Of a stretch of 64,000 nt of DNA, positions 49,193-60,439 are shown one piece after another (position 1 is the stretch's first letter; every line of letters starts with the position of its first letter). The DNA comes from Coenobita brevimanus (lineage: Eukaryota; Arthropoda; Malacostraca; Decapoda; Coenobitidae): positions 19,665,742 through 19,729,741 of the forward strand of contig CM064732.1 of the NCBI GenBank assembly GCA_032717465.1. Direction: 5' to 3'. The notes beneath the pieces are model-generated. The model had not been told where the DNA came from. It saw only the letters and a program-made list of their open reading frames with translations, and ran no database searches. The position numbers and the translations under genes were made by a program.

Positions 49193-50497
49193 GGTTTAAT
49201 AATTACACAAGAATACCCAACTCTTGCCTTTATGCTGTACTTTATTCCTTGGGCTTTATTATTTTTCCCCTTATTTACACCTATAGTTTCTCACTCCTAG
49301 TAACTAATACTTCCTTTATCTTTTTGTTATCCTTGTTTGTACTCGCTTTTATAAATTGTTCATGTATTCACATTCATTTTCCGCCTGACCTACCTTGTGA
49401 GATGATGATACTAACAGATAAATAGAAACCGTAAGAGGTCACTCCTGAAATTAGAGGTTCGTGCCAGACTTGGTCGAAGTTCTTAGCAATGTCAGTCACA
49501 CTGGTAAAGGTTACGCCAAACTTCCTTTCTGACCAAGAGTCATAGAGGAAAGTGAAAATATGAGCAGTGGAATATCCCAAGCTGAACCCATACTCTCATT
49601 CAGGCCGAAAGTTACAATAGGAGTGAAGCTTAATTTTTTTTTTTTACTTTTGCTAAGGGTTGATTGAAAAGCTTTAGAAATATAAGCTAAAGCAACTAAC
49701 GATAATTAAAGGACTAAGAACGGTAACTTTTGTTAGGGACAGGCTGAATGAGAAAAAACTTCCAGTACGAAGGAAAGGTACAAGCTGAGAGACAAAGGCA
49801 AAAGAGTTTACTTAGAGTGTCACCAAGGGTGCACTATTTTCCAGAACAACAAGCCTCTCAGAGACTATATTCCACTTCGTTACACCCTGTAAATCTATCT
49901 GTTGAAGTAAACGAGATGTAAAGTCTCACAAGTGGAAAATTGGTCATAAGTCGGCCATCTTGGATTTTTTCAAAAATTCGAGAAGACAGATATCAACCTC
50001 CTATAAGGCCCTACAATCATACAATATATGAGAAAATTCCAACAAATGATCTCAGAGAGAAACAGCGTGGAACGGACGAACGGACGCCATACGGACGGAC
50101 ATGACCTAACCAAAGATTCCACTTCGTGGGAAACGAAATGGAATAACAAGAGTGATTCCATTTGGTCCGTGTGCTTTATTAGTACTGAAGCCATTAAAGG
50201 AAGAAAGTACATTTTAAAAAGAAATTCTTATGTAAGACATGAAGAAGACAATACTGGAGGGATAGCTCGGGAATCGTCCAATATGGTATGAGAGAAATTC
50301 TGGGCAAATGGTTATTTCTTAGGGGTAGAAGAAACAGCTAGAAAGCTATCAGATCAGGAAGGAGAAAGGAGGAGGTGAAAAAAGTTATTAGAAAAGTTTT
50401 TGGTAAGGCGCAAGAGGAAGCAAGAAGAATCTGAGCCAGGGAGTTGAAAGCTCTCGTTCTTACTGTTTTTCCCTAACGGTATCATTCATTTTCACTT
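49193..50497. other. Intergenic, no recognised gene
   Basis: About 1.3 kb. 49940-50110 contains GGCCATCTTGGATTTTTTCA followed by AACGGACGAACGGACG and ACGGACGGACATGACC, a style often seen in dispersed invertebrate repeats. No credible frame. Confidence 0.45.
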
Positions 50498-51030
50498 TCT
50501 ATCTATCTATCTATAGCCCGACGCCCCAATCCCGCAAAGGGTGGCCGCAGACAAAACGCCTCCAAGTCACTCTGTCACCCACCATTTGACTCCCCTCCCC
50601 CCAACTCACCCCCCCCTCCCTCATATACCTCTCAACTCCATCCCTCCACCTCATCCTCGGTCTACCCCTCCCTCTCCCTCCCTCCACCTCACCTACATAC
50701 ACCCTCTTAGTCAGTCTTTCATTCTCCATCCTCTCCACATGTCCAAACCACCTCAGTGTATTTCTCCTAATCTTTTCAACCACATCCACATCTACCCCAC
50801 AACGTTCCTTCACTTCTTCATTCGTCAACCTGTCCCTCCATGTCACTCCACATGCTCCTCTCAAGTAACTCATTTCCACTGCTCTCACTCTTGACTTGTT
50901 CCCCTCTTGCAAGGTCCACGCCTCGCTTCCATACGTCAGGGTAGGGATCACAATACCATCATGCAGTGACTTGTTAACTTCCATACTCACCTCCCTATTT
51001 CTCATCACTGCTTTCAGTGTGCCAACAACC
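50498..51030 (-). mobile_element. LINE family 1, young 5'-truncated 3' end with (TAGA)n tail
   Basis: The minus strand encodes an open 165-residue C-terminus (YGSEAWTL, YLRGACGVTWRDRLTN, RWFGHVERMENERL, GRPRMRWRDGVERY) followed by a 3' UTR and TATAGATAGATAG tail at 50498-50514. It is nearly identical over 326 bases to 9214-9539 and has no internal stop, so it is a recent insertion of a still-mobile family, truncated before the RT catalytic core. Confidence 0.88.
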
Positions 51031-51473
51031 TTTCACTTTTCACTTTCAACTTTCATTTATTCCTGCTATAATTCAGCCACAGTTCTTAATTTACTGGTCA
51101 TTTATTTATTGTTTAAGTAATTTCACTCTGTCTTAAGCTTATTCACTTAGCGATTTTTCCCATTTTCTTCCTTCGTTCTTACTGACTACAGAATATTCCT
51201 CCTCTACTCTCCCTGGAGTTCACATGCTAGGACTGTATTAACTCACACGCAAAATAACTTTTATCAGATTATCTCCCGTACGTTCGAACATCCCCTCCAT
51301 CGATTCCATTCTTTCCACTCCTTTAATTTAATGAGTATAACTTCTTACTGAGGCATTAACTGATCTTTTTGGCGAGTGTTTCACCAAATCACTCTGTTAG
51401 TATATACTTGCATACAGATAGAAAGATTGATTGATTGACTGATAGATATAGATAGACTTTTAGATAGAGACAG
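51031..51473. other. Intergenic, no recognised feature
   Basis: About 440 bases of AT-rich DNA ending in GATA-like units (51417-51470) that border the next LINE. Confidence 0.5.
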
Positions 51474-51527
51474 GCCAGAGAAGGGGATGGGGGACTGAGT
51501 TATCCCCGTACCCTGAAGATTGGGTCT

Positions 51528-52482
51528 ATGAATGTGCGTGAATGTAGTACGATTGAGGCTAAAAGGGAGGAGATTGGGAGAATGTTTGTGAGAAGAAAGT
51601 TGGATGTGTTAGCTTTGAGTGAAACGAAGATGAAAGGGAACGGTGAGTCTATGTTTGGAAGTGTGAATGGAAGATTGTCAGGTGTGGATAGAGGAAGGAC
51701 AAGAGAAGGTGTGGCCTTGTTAGTGAGTCCGGAAGTACAGCAGTGTGTGATTGAATGGAAGGAGGTGTCGAGACTGATGTGGGTGAAAGCGAAATCTGAA
51801 CGTGAGTTGTGGGTGTTTCTGAGTGCATATGGGCCTGGTAGTGAAAGGGATGAAGAAGAGTGGGAGTCTTTCTGGAATGATGCTGGTGAGTGTCTGCAGA
51901 GTCTTGGAGCGAATGTGAATGTGGTAATGATGAGAGATCTGAATGCTAGAGTGGAAAATGTAGCAGTTGAAGGTGTAGTTGGTATGCATGGTGTGCCTGG
52001 AAGAAGTAAAAAATGGGGAACGAATGATAGGGATGTGTGTTGAGCGAAAGATGGTGATAGGAAATACCCTGTCTGAGAAGAAAGATATTTATAAGTATAC
52101 ATGGGTGAGACAGGAGGGTGGAAGTGTTGTTGATAGAGCTTTGATGGACTATGTGTTTGTGTCCAGGAATGTAATAGGAAGATTGTTGGATGTGAGAGTT
52201 CTGAGAGGGGAGGGTGGAGGTATGCCTGACCACTACCTGGTGGAGGGAAAGTTAAGAGTAGGTAAGAGATGGGTGACGGCTAGGAGAGTTAGGTGTGGCA
52301 GGGAGGTTTTGAAAGTGAATGAGTTGGACTATCAGGAGAAATTGAAAGATGAGTGGAACGCAGTGAAAGATCAGGAAAATGGCAATGTGGAGGAGGAATG
52401 GCAGTTGTTTAACAATGCTGTGGTGGGGCATGCAGAAGAGGTGTGTGGTGTGAGACGTGTGGGTGATGGTGTAAGAAAATGA
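51528..52482 (+). pseudogene. Apurinic-type endonuclease domain of LINE family 2
   Basis: Motifs of the exonuclease-endonuclease-phosphatase fold are visible: LALSETKM (catalytic Glu), WVFLSAYGP, MMRDLNARV (Asp/Asn pair), LMDYVFVS and MPDHYLVEGK (catalytic His). The frame shifts by one near 52020-52040, between GMHGVPGR and the DYVF block, and meets TGA at 52480. It would nick target DNA for target-primed reverse transcription; this copy cannot make an intact protein. Confidence 0.85.
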
Positions 52483-54429
52483 AGTGAATGGTGGTGCGAG
52501 GAAGTAAGTATGGCTGTGGCTGAGAAGAGACGTGCATATGAAGTGTGGTTGCAGAGGAAGGATGAGGTATCATAAGAGAGGTATAAGGAAAAGAGGAATA
52601 GGGCGAGAAAGGCTTTGTGTGATGCTAAGGTGGCAGCACATGAGAGGTGGGGTAGGTGGTTGACTGAGAATTTTCAACAGAATAAGAAAATGTTCTGGAA
52701 GGAGGTGAAAAGGGTGCGAAAGGGAGAGTCTGGGAAGGAAGAGTGAGTAATAGCAATGGACTGAAGGATGTTAACTGAGATCGATGCAGTAAGGAAGAGA
52801 TGGGCAGAGTATTTGAAAGACTGTTAAATGTAGAGGAGGAAAGGGTGGCTGAGATTGTGGCAGATGGGAGGGTGCAAGGAATAAACGTATTGGGAGAATT
52901 GAATGATTCTTTGATCACGAAGGAGGAAGTGCAGGAGGCAGTAAATGAGATGAAAAAAGGGAAAGCTGCAGGTATGGATGGGTGTGCTGTGGAATACCTG
53001 AAGGGCGGTGGAGCAACTAGTGTTGATTGGGTAGTAAGATTGTTGAATGTGTGCTTTGTGAAAAGTATGGTGCCAATTGACTGGGCAAGTGCTTGTCTGG
53101 TCCCATTGTATAAAGGCAAGGGTGGTGAGTATGAATGTACTAGCTTTAAGGGTATATGTCTGTTGAGTGTTGTAGGTAAGATGAATGGTAGAATGCTAAT
53201 TAAGAGAGTTAGAGAGGGTACAGAGGGAGTGACTGGTGATGAGCAGTGTGGCTTTAGGCGAGGAATGGGATGCGTGGATCAGGTGTTTGGTGTGAGACAA
53301 GTGTGTGAAAAGCATTTAGCAAAAGGCAAGGATGTGCTTTGGGCATTCATGGATTTAGAGAAAGCATATGATAGAAATGATAGGGAGGCTTTGTGGACTG
53401 TTTTAAGATTGTAAGGACTTGATTGTAGGTTACTAAAAGGGGTGAAAAGGTTTTATGTAAATAGCAGAGCATATGCAAGAGTGGGAAATACTGTGGGTGA
53501 TTGGTTTCCTGTGAAAGTGGGGCTGCAGCAGGGATGTGTGATGTCGCCTTGGTTGTTGAATATTTATATGGATAGTGTTATAAGGAGGTGAATGCAAGAG
53601 TTTTAGGTGGAGGTCTGAGTCTGGTGAATGTTGATGGTAGAGAGTGGAATCTGAAGCAGCTGCTGTTTGCAGATAATACTGCACTGGTGGCTGATTCAGA
53701 GGAGACATTGAGACAGTTGATATAGGAGTTTGGAAGGCTGTGTGAAAGGAGGATTTTTAAAGTAAATGAGAGTAAGAAGTGATGAAGTGTATGAGGTCAG
53801 TAGATGGTAGGAGGATGAATATACTTTTGAATGGTGAGTTGCTCGAGGAGGTAGAGTGTTTTAAGTATTTAGGGTCACACGTTGCTGTGGATGGAAAAGT
53901 AGATGCAGAAGTGAAGTTTAGAAAGAATGAAGTAGGAAAGGCGCTGGGAGGAATGAAAAAAGTGTTTAGATGTCGTTCGCTTAGAATGGATGTAAAGAGA
54001 AGGCTGTATGAGGGTGTTGTGGTACCGATTGCATTATATGGGGCTGAAACATGGAATATGGGTGTAGCAGAGAGGAAAAGTTTGAATGTAATGGAGATGA
54101 GGTGTCTGAGGTGTATGTGTGGAGTGACACATATGGATTGAGTGAGAAATGATGAAGTGCGAAAGAGAACTGAAGTTGTTTGGGAGATGGCTGATCAAGT
54201 TGAGCAGAGGGTGTTGCGATGGTTTGGGCATATGGAGAGAATAGATAATGAGCGATTGGTGAAAAAGATAACTAGATCTGATGTGAGAGGTGTAAGGCTG
54301 AGAGGGAGACGATGAATAGGATGGATGGACAGTGTGAAGAGAGCACTGGATGCAAGAGGGATGTCTGTTGAGCAAGGAAGAGTGGCTGTGCGTGACAGAA
54401 ATAAATGGAGAGAAATTGTGAAGGAATAA
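52483..54429 (+). pseudogene. Reverse transcriptase and C-terminal domain of LINE family 2
   Basis: Pieces: EEVQEAVNEMKKGKAAGMDG (near 52925), FKGICLLSVVGKM, CGFRRGMGCVDQVFGVRQ, MDLEKAYDR (to 53380), stop at 53412, VGLQQGCVMSPWLLNIYMDS (near 53515-53575), then a catalytic box LLFADNTALVAD where the second aspartate is asparagine (near 53665). FKYLGSHVAVDG, YGAETWNMG, MCGVTHMD, stop, RWFGHMERIDNERL and GVRLRGRR end at TAA near 54429. The FADN change alone should abolish polymerase activity. Confidence 0.85.
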
Positions 54430-54737
54430 ATGATGATGCAGCACTGAAGGGATGTTCGGCCGCATTTGGTCTGATCAGCCAATAAGGTCAGATGCGGGTA
54501 ACGGGATGGGTCTATTATGATGTGGCAGGGGTGAATCAGCTCCGTTGTCGGGCCCTGCTGCGGATGTCACTGGTTGCACTGCGCAGTTGACCTGAGTGTG
54601 GTGTGGTGTGGTAAGGGTCTGTCCCTTCTCCCCTTTGGGGCTAAGATGCAAATGAATGTGTTTGAGTGGATGAGTATATTGGGAGTGTGTCGTCCTGTCT
54701 CGGTTTCCTCCCTTTCCTTGGAGGAAGCAGCCTAGGT

Positions 54738-54848
54738 ATATAGATAGATAGATAAATAGCTAGATAGAGAGAGAGAGATAGACAGATCTATCTATCTATC
54801 TATCTATCTATCCATCTATCCACTTATCTATGTATCTCTTTATCTATT
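54738..54848. repeat. (TAGA)n / (TCTA)n array at LINE 3' end
   Basis: TAGATAGATAG tail, a GAGAGAGA step, then TCTATCTATC in the opposite sense to about 54848, ending at the 3' edge of a minus-strand SINE B fragment. Confidence 0.93.
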
Positions 54849-54849
54849 A

Positions 54850-55022
54850 GGAGCTCAGGGCAAGGATACTGCATCTCAATATTTAAGGCAATGGTGACTA
54901 ATCAAACTGGCCAATGAGTGGCATTAACCGAAATATAAACTTCAAAAATCCCTCAGCTGGAACCCAAACCAACTTCATTTGGTTGGAGCGCCTTAACCCA
55001 CTAAACCACCAGGCGGTGGTTA
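54850..55022 (-). mobile_element. SINE B tRNA-like and 3' module, diverged
   Basis: The reverse complement reads ACCGCCTGGTGGTTTAGTGG GTTAAGGCGCTCC (A-box-like), TTTGGGTTCCAGC (B-box-like), then TGCCACTCATTGG and CACCATTGCCTTAAATATTG. The 5' hairpin module is absent. This copy preserves the tRNA-like head best. Confidence 0.65.
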
Positions 55023-55154
55023 TGGTCCATGTAGTGATTATGAGTTATATGTTAACTCTGACAGTGTAGTAGTTTTGGTAATTTTCGTACAAGATGATCA
55101 CTAAAAAACTGTACAGCAATAGAAACCGTACATAAAAAAATCAATAAAGAAGAA

Positions 55155-56135
55155 TGTGCCATAGCTTTCATCCTCGTATGCCTCCTAGAAAACATACTGC
55201 CTGGCTACACCAACAAAAGATTTCACGACAAAAGCACCAGGAACGATGAACGCACACGCCAGTTCTGGAGAGAACTGGTTGAACGGCAAGTAAGAGAAAA
55301 AAAGATCACTCAGGACTTACAGCAAGAAATGAAAATTATCATTAAGAAGTGGATGGAGGCCCCTGTCACAGGTGACCTAAGGAGACAGATTGATGATGAA
55401 CTGCAGACACTCCGGGAGCAACACGGTAGTGGGATGGAAAGTAGCACCGTTACCAAGCTCTCTAAACTCTACGGCGGTAACAACAAACTGCCACACGCTA
55501 CTGTCAGATACATTCACCGCACTGACATCCACCTGTTTCCAAAGAAGAGCTCCTCAACATGGGGCTTAACTGCCCTTCTCCAAGCCTCACCCCCACTGCA
55601 AACAACTGGAGATCGAAGTCTTCCTTGATGACATACAGTGACTTGAGAAGGCAAGGAAAGTAAGGACGACACCTGACCTGCAATCCTCCATCCTCGCTCA
55701 GATCATCAAGACCCGTGACTCCCACCACAGAAAAAACACGAACAAAAACCACATCCTGGCTGCCAAGCGGCTGCAGCAAAACAAAAACATCGTCATCCAG
55801 TGCGGCAGCAAAATCGCTGCCTTCATCCTTATCAACAAGGAGGACTACAATGAAAAGCTCAGCATTATCCTCAGCGGCACTTACAAGTTCAGAAGGATAA
55901 CTCATAACCCCACCGACTCCATCAAGAAGCTAGGTAATGCCAGTATCTCCACAAACGGCCTACACCGTCAGAAGCTAATTGGCAAGTACTCACCCAGCTA
56001 CACTTACAGCAACATCAAGACACACAAGCCTGGTAACCCTCTATGCCTGATCATCTCACAGACACCCACGACCGCCTACACCGTAGACTAGAAGCCCAGC
56101 GAACTCATGACACCATAAATACCTAACACCTACAG
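55155..56135 (+). pseudogene. N-terminal half of Penelope-like RT
   Basis: Open in one frame from ENILPGYTNKRFHDKSTRN (55190) through RTRQFWRELVERQ and LSKLYGGNNKLPHATVRYI (55450-55510). It then shifts, with EIEVFLDDIQ and IIKTRD blocks and NKNIVIQCGSKIAAFILINK. It reaches IGKYSPSYTYSNIKTHKPGN PL (55979-56042), the conserved PLE segment before the palm. At least two stops (near 55651 and 56089) and one frameshift are present. It stops matching at CCTACAG (56135), where the inserted DNA begins. Confidence 0.75.
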
Positions 56136-56689
56136 CAGGGTGGTCCTTACAACTAATGGGGGAAAATTAATTCTGAAATACTTTCTTTGCTGGAAGTGTG
56201 TATTGTGAGTTTAGGTGTGAACTCTTGAGACATCAAATTTTAGCCAAAATGGATTATATTTACTGGTGCCCCATCTTACCCAAAGTTTGAGCCTAATATG
56301 CATATTAATTGTGTGATAATAATCTTTTTTGGTATTTGAAATAAGTGTCTGCTTTAGGCCTACTTCACTGGAGGCTACATTTTAGTATTATCCATATTCC
56401 TTTCTTTTTTTCTTTTTTTTCAGGATTTGCCTTTTAAGATATTATTAAGCACTTATTTACTATGACTGAAGTAAAATTGTCAATACCAGCGATGAAAAGC
56501 AGGAGCACAACCTAGATGTGGCTTGTTGGCCAACCAAATGAAAGACTACTTGGAAGTAAGTTACCTCCTTGTGGAGAAGTGTTAGCGCAAGTTTTCTACC
56601 TGATATGATCAGAAACACGAACACTGAGGGATTCAGCATGTGTTCTGTCTGAGGAACTAGGGGGATTCTGGGAAAGTGCTCGCATTCCA

Positions 56690-58770
56690 ATGTCTGAGCC
56701 ACGGAATCGTATCCCCCAAATCGAATCTGTCTATAAAGAATGGAAAAAGTTGGAGAAGAGTAAGAGCCAGAACACAGAAAGAGAGGAGAAGAGAAAGAAC
56801 TTACAAGAGCAGATGAAAGATCTCTTTAACACTGCACACACGAATGCTTTCGACCAATCAAAAATCGTGAGGATAAGGAGTTTCTTGTGGCTCAGAGGGA
56901 GGAAGGGAGGCAAGGCTCTATGTTCGGTATTGAAGTCAAACTCCACCGGAAAGAAGAGAGAGAGAAAGAGAGAGAGAGAGGAAACAGACTGAATAGGAGA
57001 GGAGGGAGCATGAGGAATGTCATCAAGCAGTAAGAGATGAAGTAGTGGAGCTGGAGGAAAGCCCAAATAGTGATGAAGACGAAACAGGTGATGATTGTAC
57101 AGATATAGCAGGTCTTTCCTGTTTGGCTGTAGCACCTCCTCTGAAACACCAAAGAGCATGAAAAACAGTTGTCACTTCTCCAGTTGCTGCTACTTTAGAT
57201 AGGACCAAGACTTCAGACTGTGCTGCAGTCCATCTGCTTTCTGCGACCATTTCTGCCTGTGGACAATATCCAACAATGCATACTATCAACAGGCAAAGTA
57301 TCTGCCGAGATCGAATCTATAGTCGGCGGGAATCTGCAGAATGTCTAAAGAAACCATTCTGTCTAACTGTGCCATTTGTAGTGCACTGGGATGGAAAATA
57401 AATCTCGATATAACAGGAGCAGATGTCACTGTATACCTTCCAATTCTCGTCTCAGGTGAAGGAGTTTCAATGCTTTTGAATGTACCCAGTTTGGAATCAG
57501 GGACAGGAAAGACCATCGCCAATGTCATCATTGAAACCTTGAATGACTGGGGTGTATCTGGCATGCGGTAGGAATGGCATTTGACACCACTGCCAGCATA
57601 CCGGATTGTGGGCAAGGGCATGCACCGTCATTCAACAACAGTTGCACAAGGATCTCCTCCACCTGGCTTGTCGGCATCACATTTTTGAGATCTTTGTTCA
57701 AAAGACCATCACCAGTTGCCTTGGACCGTCCTCTGCTCCCGGTATTCACATATTCAAACAGTTCAAAGCCAAGAGGAATACTACTGACATAACATGCTTT
57801 CAGACCTTGAATGTCAATGAGGAAATGCCAGTGACTGATAGTGAGCAATGTGATGAGCTCACAGCATTTTGTATGAAACAGTTGCAAGAAAGCCAACCTT
57901 GACATGATTATCGAGAACTGCTAGAACTGCACATTGTTGTCTTGGGTGGTGTACTGCCCCGTGGAACAGTTTCAGTAGCCTACCCTGGTGCTTGCCACCA
58001 TACCTGATGGATGGCTAAAGTTATATACAGCATCAAAGTCTATCTTTCCATCATAAGGCAAACATCATACTGAAGCAAGGTCGAGGATTGAAGAGGTTTG
58101 TTGTGTTCATCATGAAGCAATACCAGAAATTATGGTTCATGGCAACAAAAGCAGCTCTAGTTCCAGCAAACGGTCTAAGGCTTCTCCAGGAACTGTCACT
58201 TTATCCTGACAAGGACATCTCACAAGTCTGCTTGAAAGTATTTGATCGTCACTTGTGGTATTTGTCAGAACAATTAGTTGGATCAGCCTTTTTTTTTTTT
58301 TTTAAATCAAACTTAACCCTAAAGAGAAATGAAAAATGGTGATGACTCTTAATGAAGAAAGAAGCAAAGATCATCTAAAGAGAGCAACAGTTGAACTTCA
58401 GGTGACAGCATTGAATCAGAAGACAGTTTCAAGTTTTGTGACCATTAACACCAAGAAGATCACACTGCTTGGCCTTCCTCATTCATTCCTAGAATATGAT
58501 CCATCCACATGGAAAAGACGTTAGGATTACATGGAAGCTGAGTGCATCATCCAGGGGCTACAGGTAACAAATGACTTTGCTGGAAGAGGGGTGAGAGAGA
58601 GGGGAAGCACTGATTCAGGAGTTTAATCCAGTGTTCACCAAGAACGAAGATCAATGGCAATTTCTTTTCCTGGTCGTTGAGCAACACTGGCAAGTGTAGG
58701 CTATCCATATGCGAAGAAAGCTTCAGCTGGCAACAATTAAAAGCCATTAAAATAGGCAACAATGAGTGGG
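56690..58770 (+). pseudogene. Second decayed DDE-type transposase-like gene (family unplaced)
   Basis: Pieces in order: IESVYKEWKKLEKSK then EQMKDLFNTAH (56717-56840); LDRTKTSDCAAVHLLSAT (near 57196-57250); VVHWDGK (57377-57397); LPILVSGEGVSMLLNVPSLE with SGTGK (57437-57510); AFDTTAS (57577-57597); LHLACRHHIFEIF (57657-57695); WMAKVIYSIKVYL (near 58009-58047); LQELSLYPDKDISQ and FDRHLWYLSEQLVG (58178-58285); LLGLPHSFLEYDPSTW and GLQVTNDFAGRGV (58465-58595). Stops and frameshifts interrupt it repeatedly. The plausible catalytic aspartates are in HWDGK and FDTTAS, with a CRHH motif as in C-x2-H transposases; this is inference. The same motif order is found at 5812-7580. Confidence 0.6.
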
Positions 58771-58851
58771 AGTTGGGTTCTCACGATACTGCCCCCAGTA
58801 AGGGGTTAATACTCTGGATAGAGGGGGACCTAGGTAACCCAACGGCGTATT

Positions 58852-59578
58852 AACCGTCTCATTACCAATCGACGCAGGCTGCATCCAACTGCAAGAGTGT
58901 ACAGTACTTGGGACACAGTCCAAAAAGCCACATACTGAGAGATCCCCCCAGTCACAGTGCTATTGCTGCGCACTAGATAGTTCATAAACAATTCATCCTC
59001 ACTTCCTTATTTATGTTTCGCTAATCGTAATTTTTTTCACTGTAATCGTGAATAAATGTTCTTCCTTCTGGTGTTGTAAAAAAGATCAGTCAAATGAAAA
59101 TTATGCTTTGATTTATTTGGTTTACTTGAGTTTTTTTTATTTTTTTCTCACAGAAATATAATTTTATTGGTAAATGTTAGAGAAAAAGTTACAGGGAGTT
59201 TATTTGGCTACATTTTGGTGTATAAAGAATTATTGTAGGTCAATTAGGGCTGATTTTACAGAGTGCAAAAGGTAATTATCTTACATTTGAGCAAGGCTCA
59301 TGGCACACTGACTCAGTTGACTGGAGCAGTGGGACGATGCTGGGTGCGGGGTGTGTTGAGCGCAACAGAAGAATACACGGGGACGCAAGTAGTGCATTGT
59401 TCTCGCCCAGAAATGGACGCAAAATCATTCCATAGCCGAAAAAACAGGGGTCATTTCATTCGACGCAACCAGTGTCGAATGATAACAAGCAGTTGAAATG
59501 CGCGCAGATGCACCCTGCGTCAAGTGGTAACGAGTGCATGAAATTTGTACAGCACCCATAAACACCAAAGGGCTAACG
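58852..59578. mobile_element. Possible small inverted-repeat element (MITE-like)
   Basis: 58852 TTAACCGTCTCATTACCAAT CGACGCAGGCTGCATC is mirrored by the reverse complement of 59501-59545, TCGTTACCACTTGACGCAGG GTGCATC. The right side extends a further ~35 bases to GCCCTTTGGTG beside CTAA. The left flank is TTAA but the right is TTAG, so a piggyBac-type origin is only a suggestion. The interior contains no gene. Confidence 0.4.
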
Positions 59579-59744
59579 TTACGCCATAATAATATAACTT
59601 TGAACATGATGCGGCACCAGTTAAAATTATCTACTAAGCATGAAGATTTGCATACACCATTTTTTAATCAATAGGAACGATGACCCGCAACAGCTGAATA
59701 AAAGGTTTAAAGATGCAAATTAAGGACCATCTTAACCAACATCC

Positions 59745-60293
59745 TAACCTCAGCTTCAAACTTCCTTGAAGTTGTACTTGACGTCCTTCCCACTGACGAC
59801 CAAATCATCGCCTTCCTCGACACAGAAAGACTCTTTACCAACGTTCCTGTGGACAAGACGATTGACTTCATACATACTGCTGGGAAACCACCAAGCCCCT
59901 CGACATCCTAAAGAAGGCCCTGAATACTCTGCTGGAGCTCTGCACAAAAGAAGCCCCTTTCACTTGCCCGAGCGGTTAGATGTATCAGCTGACCGATGGT
60001 GTAGCGATGGGCAGCCCCCTTGGAGTCCTGTTAGCTAATTTTTACATGGGAACTATCAAATAGAGACTCCTAGCTACTAGCCGCCCTTCTCTATACTGCC
60101 GTTATGTCGACATCTGTCACATCGAGGACCTAAGACAGAGCTTCATCGCTGCCTCTGGACTTAACTTCACCTATGATGAAGTCAGTGGCGGACGCCTTCC
60201 CTTCCTGAAAATACTTGTCACCGTACACAGTGTAGGGTTAAAGACTATTGTATTCACCAAGCCCACGAACAAAGGACTCTGCCTGAATGGATA
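59745..60293 (+). pseudogene. RT catalytic half of Penelope-like element
   Basis: It reads SNFLEVV then FLDTERLFTNVPVDKTIDFI (59815-59872), a shifted stretch with LCTKEAPFTCP-like sequence, LTDGVAMGSPLGVLLANFYM G (59986-60048), a catalytic box YCRYVDI in which the second aspartate of YxDD is lost (60095-60115), LPFLKILV (60199-60222) and FTKPTNKGLCLNG ending at TAG. LFTNVP and DGVAMGSPLGP-type blocks are diagnostic of Penelope-like RT. Internal stops (for example TAG at 60060) and the lost aspartate make it dead. Confidence 0.8.
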
Positions 60294-60439
60294 GTGAGTA
60301 CCACTATTTTTTTTAGACAGATAAATAAATATTCCTTGTCCAAAGTGACTGACTTGTTTTTGTGCCATACGAGTTGTTGTATACTGGACAATTGCTCTTA
60401 CAATGACTGGCTGTTCATATATATACAAACTGAATATCT

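Larger units (their letters stand above)
51474..54783 (+). mobile_element. LINE family 2 (RTE-like non-LTR retrotransposon), near full length, broken
   Basis: About 3.3 kb: an endonuclease-RT frame from about 51520 to 54429, a 3' UTR of about 310 bases ending GAGGAAGCAGCCTAGGTATA, and a (TAGA)n tail from 54738. This length and the absence of a separate first ORF fit RTE-type elements. At least four frame disruptions are visible. A 3' fragment of the same family lies at 11731-12097. Confidence 0.85.
56136..59733. mobile_element. Nested insertion inside the Penelope-like element
   Basis: Its edges are CAGGGTGGTCCTTA (56136-56149) on the left and, as reverse complement, AAGATGGTCCTTAA on the right (59719-59733), sharing TGGTCCTTA as a short inverted repeat. 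It contains a transposase-like remnant (56690-58770) and a smaller inverted-repeat element (58852-59578). The flanks CCTAACACCTACAG and CCTAACCTCAG look alike but do not form a clean target duplication, so the edge may be off by some bases. Superfamily is unplaced. Confidence 0.5.
55110..60293 (+). mobile_element. Penelope-like retroelement, split by a 3.6 kb nested insertion
   Basis: The protein's N-terminal half is at 55155-56135 and the RT catalytic half resumes at about 59745 and ends at 60293. Motifs on both sides match Penelope-like elements in order. The interval 56136-59733 carries unrelated DNA, including a transposase remnant. The 3' part of the element, including any GIY-YIG endonuclease, is missing after CLNG and a TAG stop at 60291-60293. 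Confidence 0.78.

Noticed and set aside
59170..59200. Right end of the second transposase element at a CCCTGTAACTTTTTCTC motif
   Set aside because: It resembles the end of the 4.8-7.8 kb transposon (GGGTATAACTTTTTCAC), but I found no matching left end near 56150-56690, so the boundary is left undefined.
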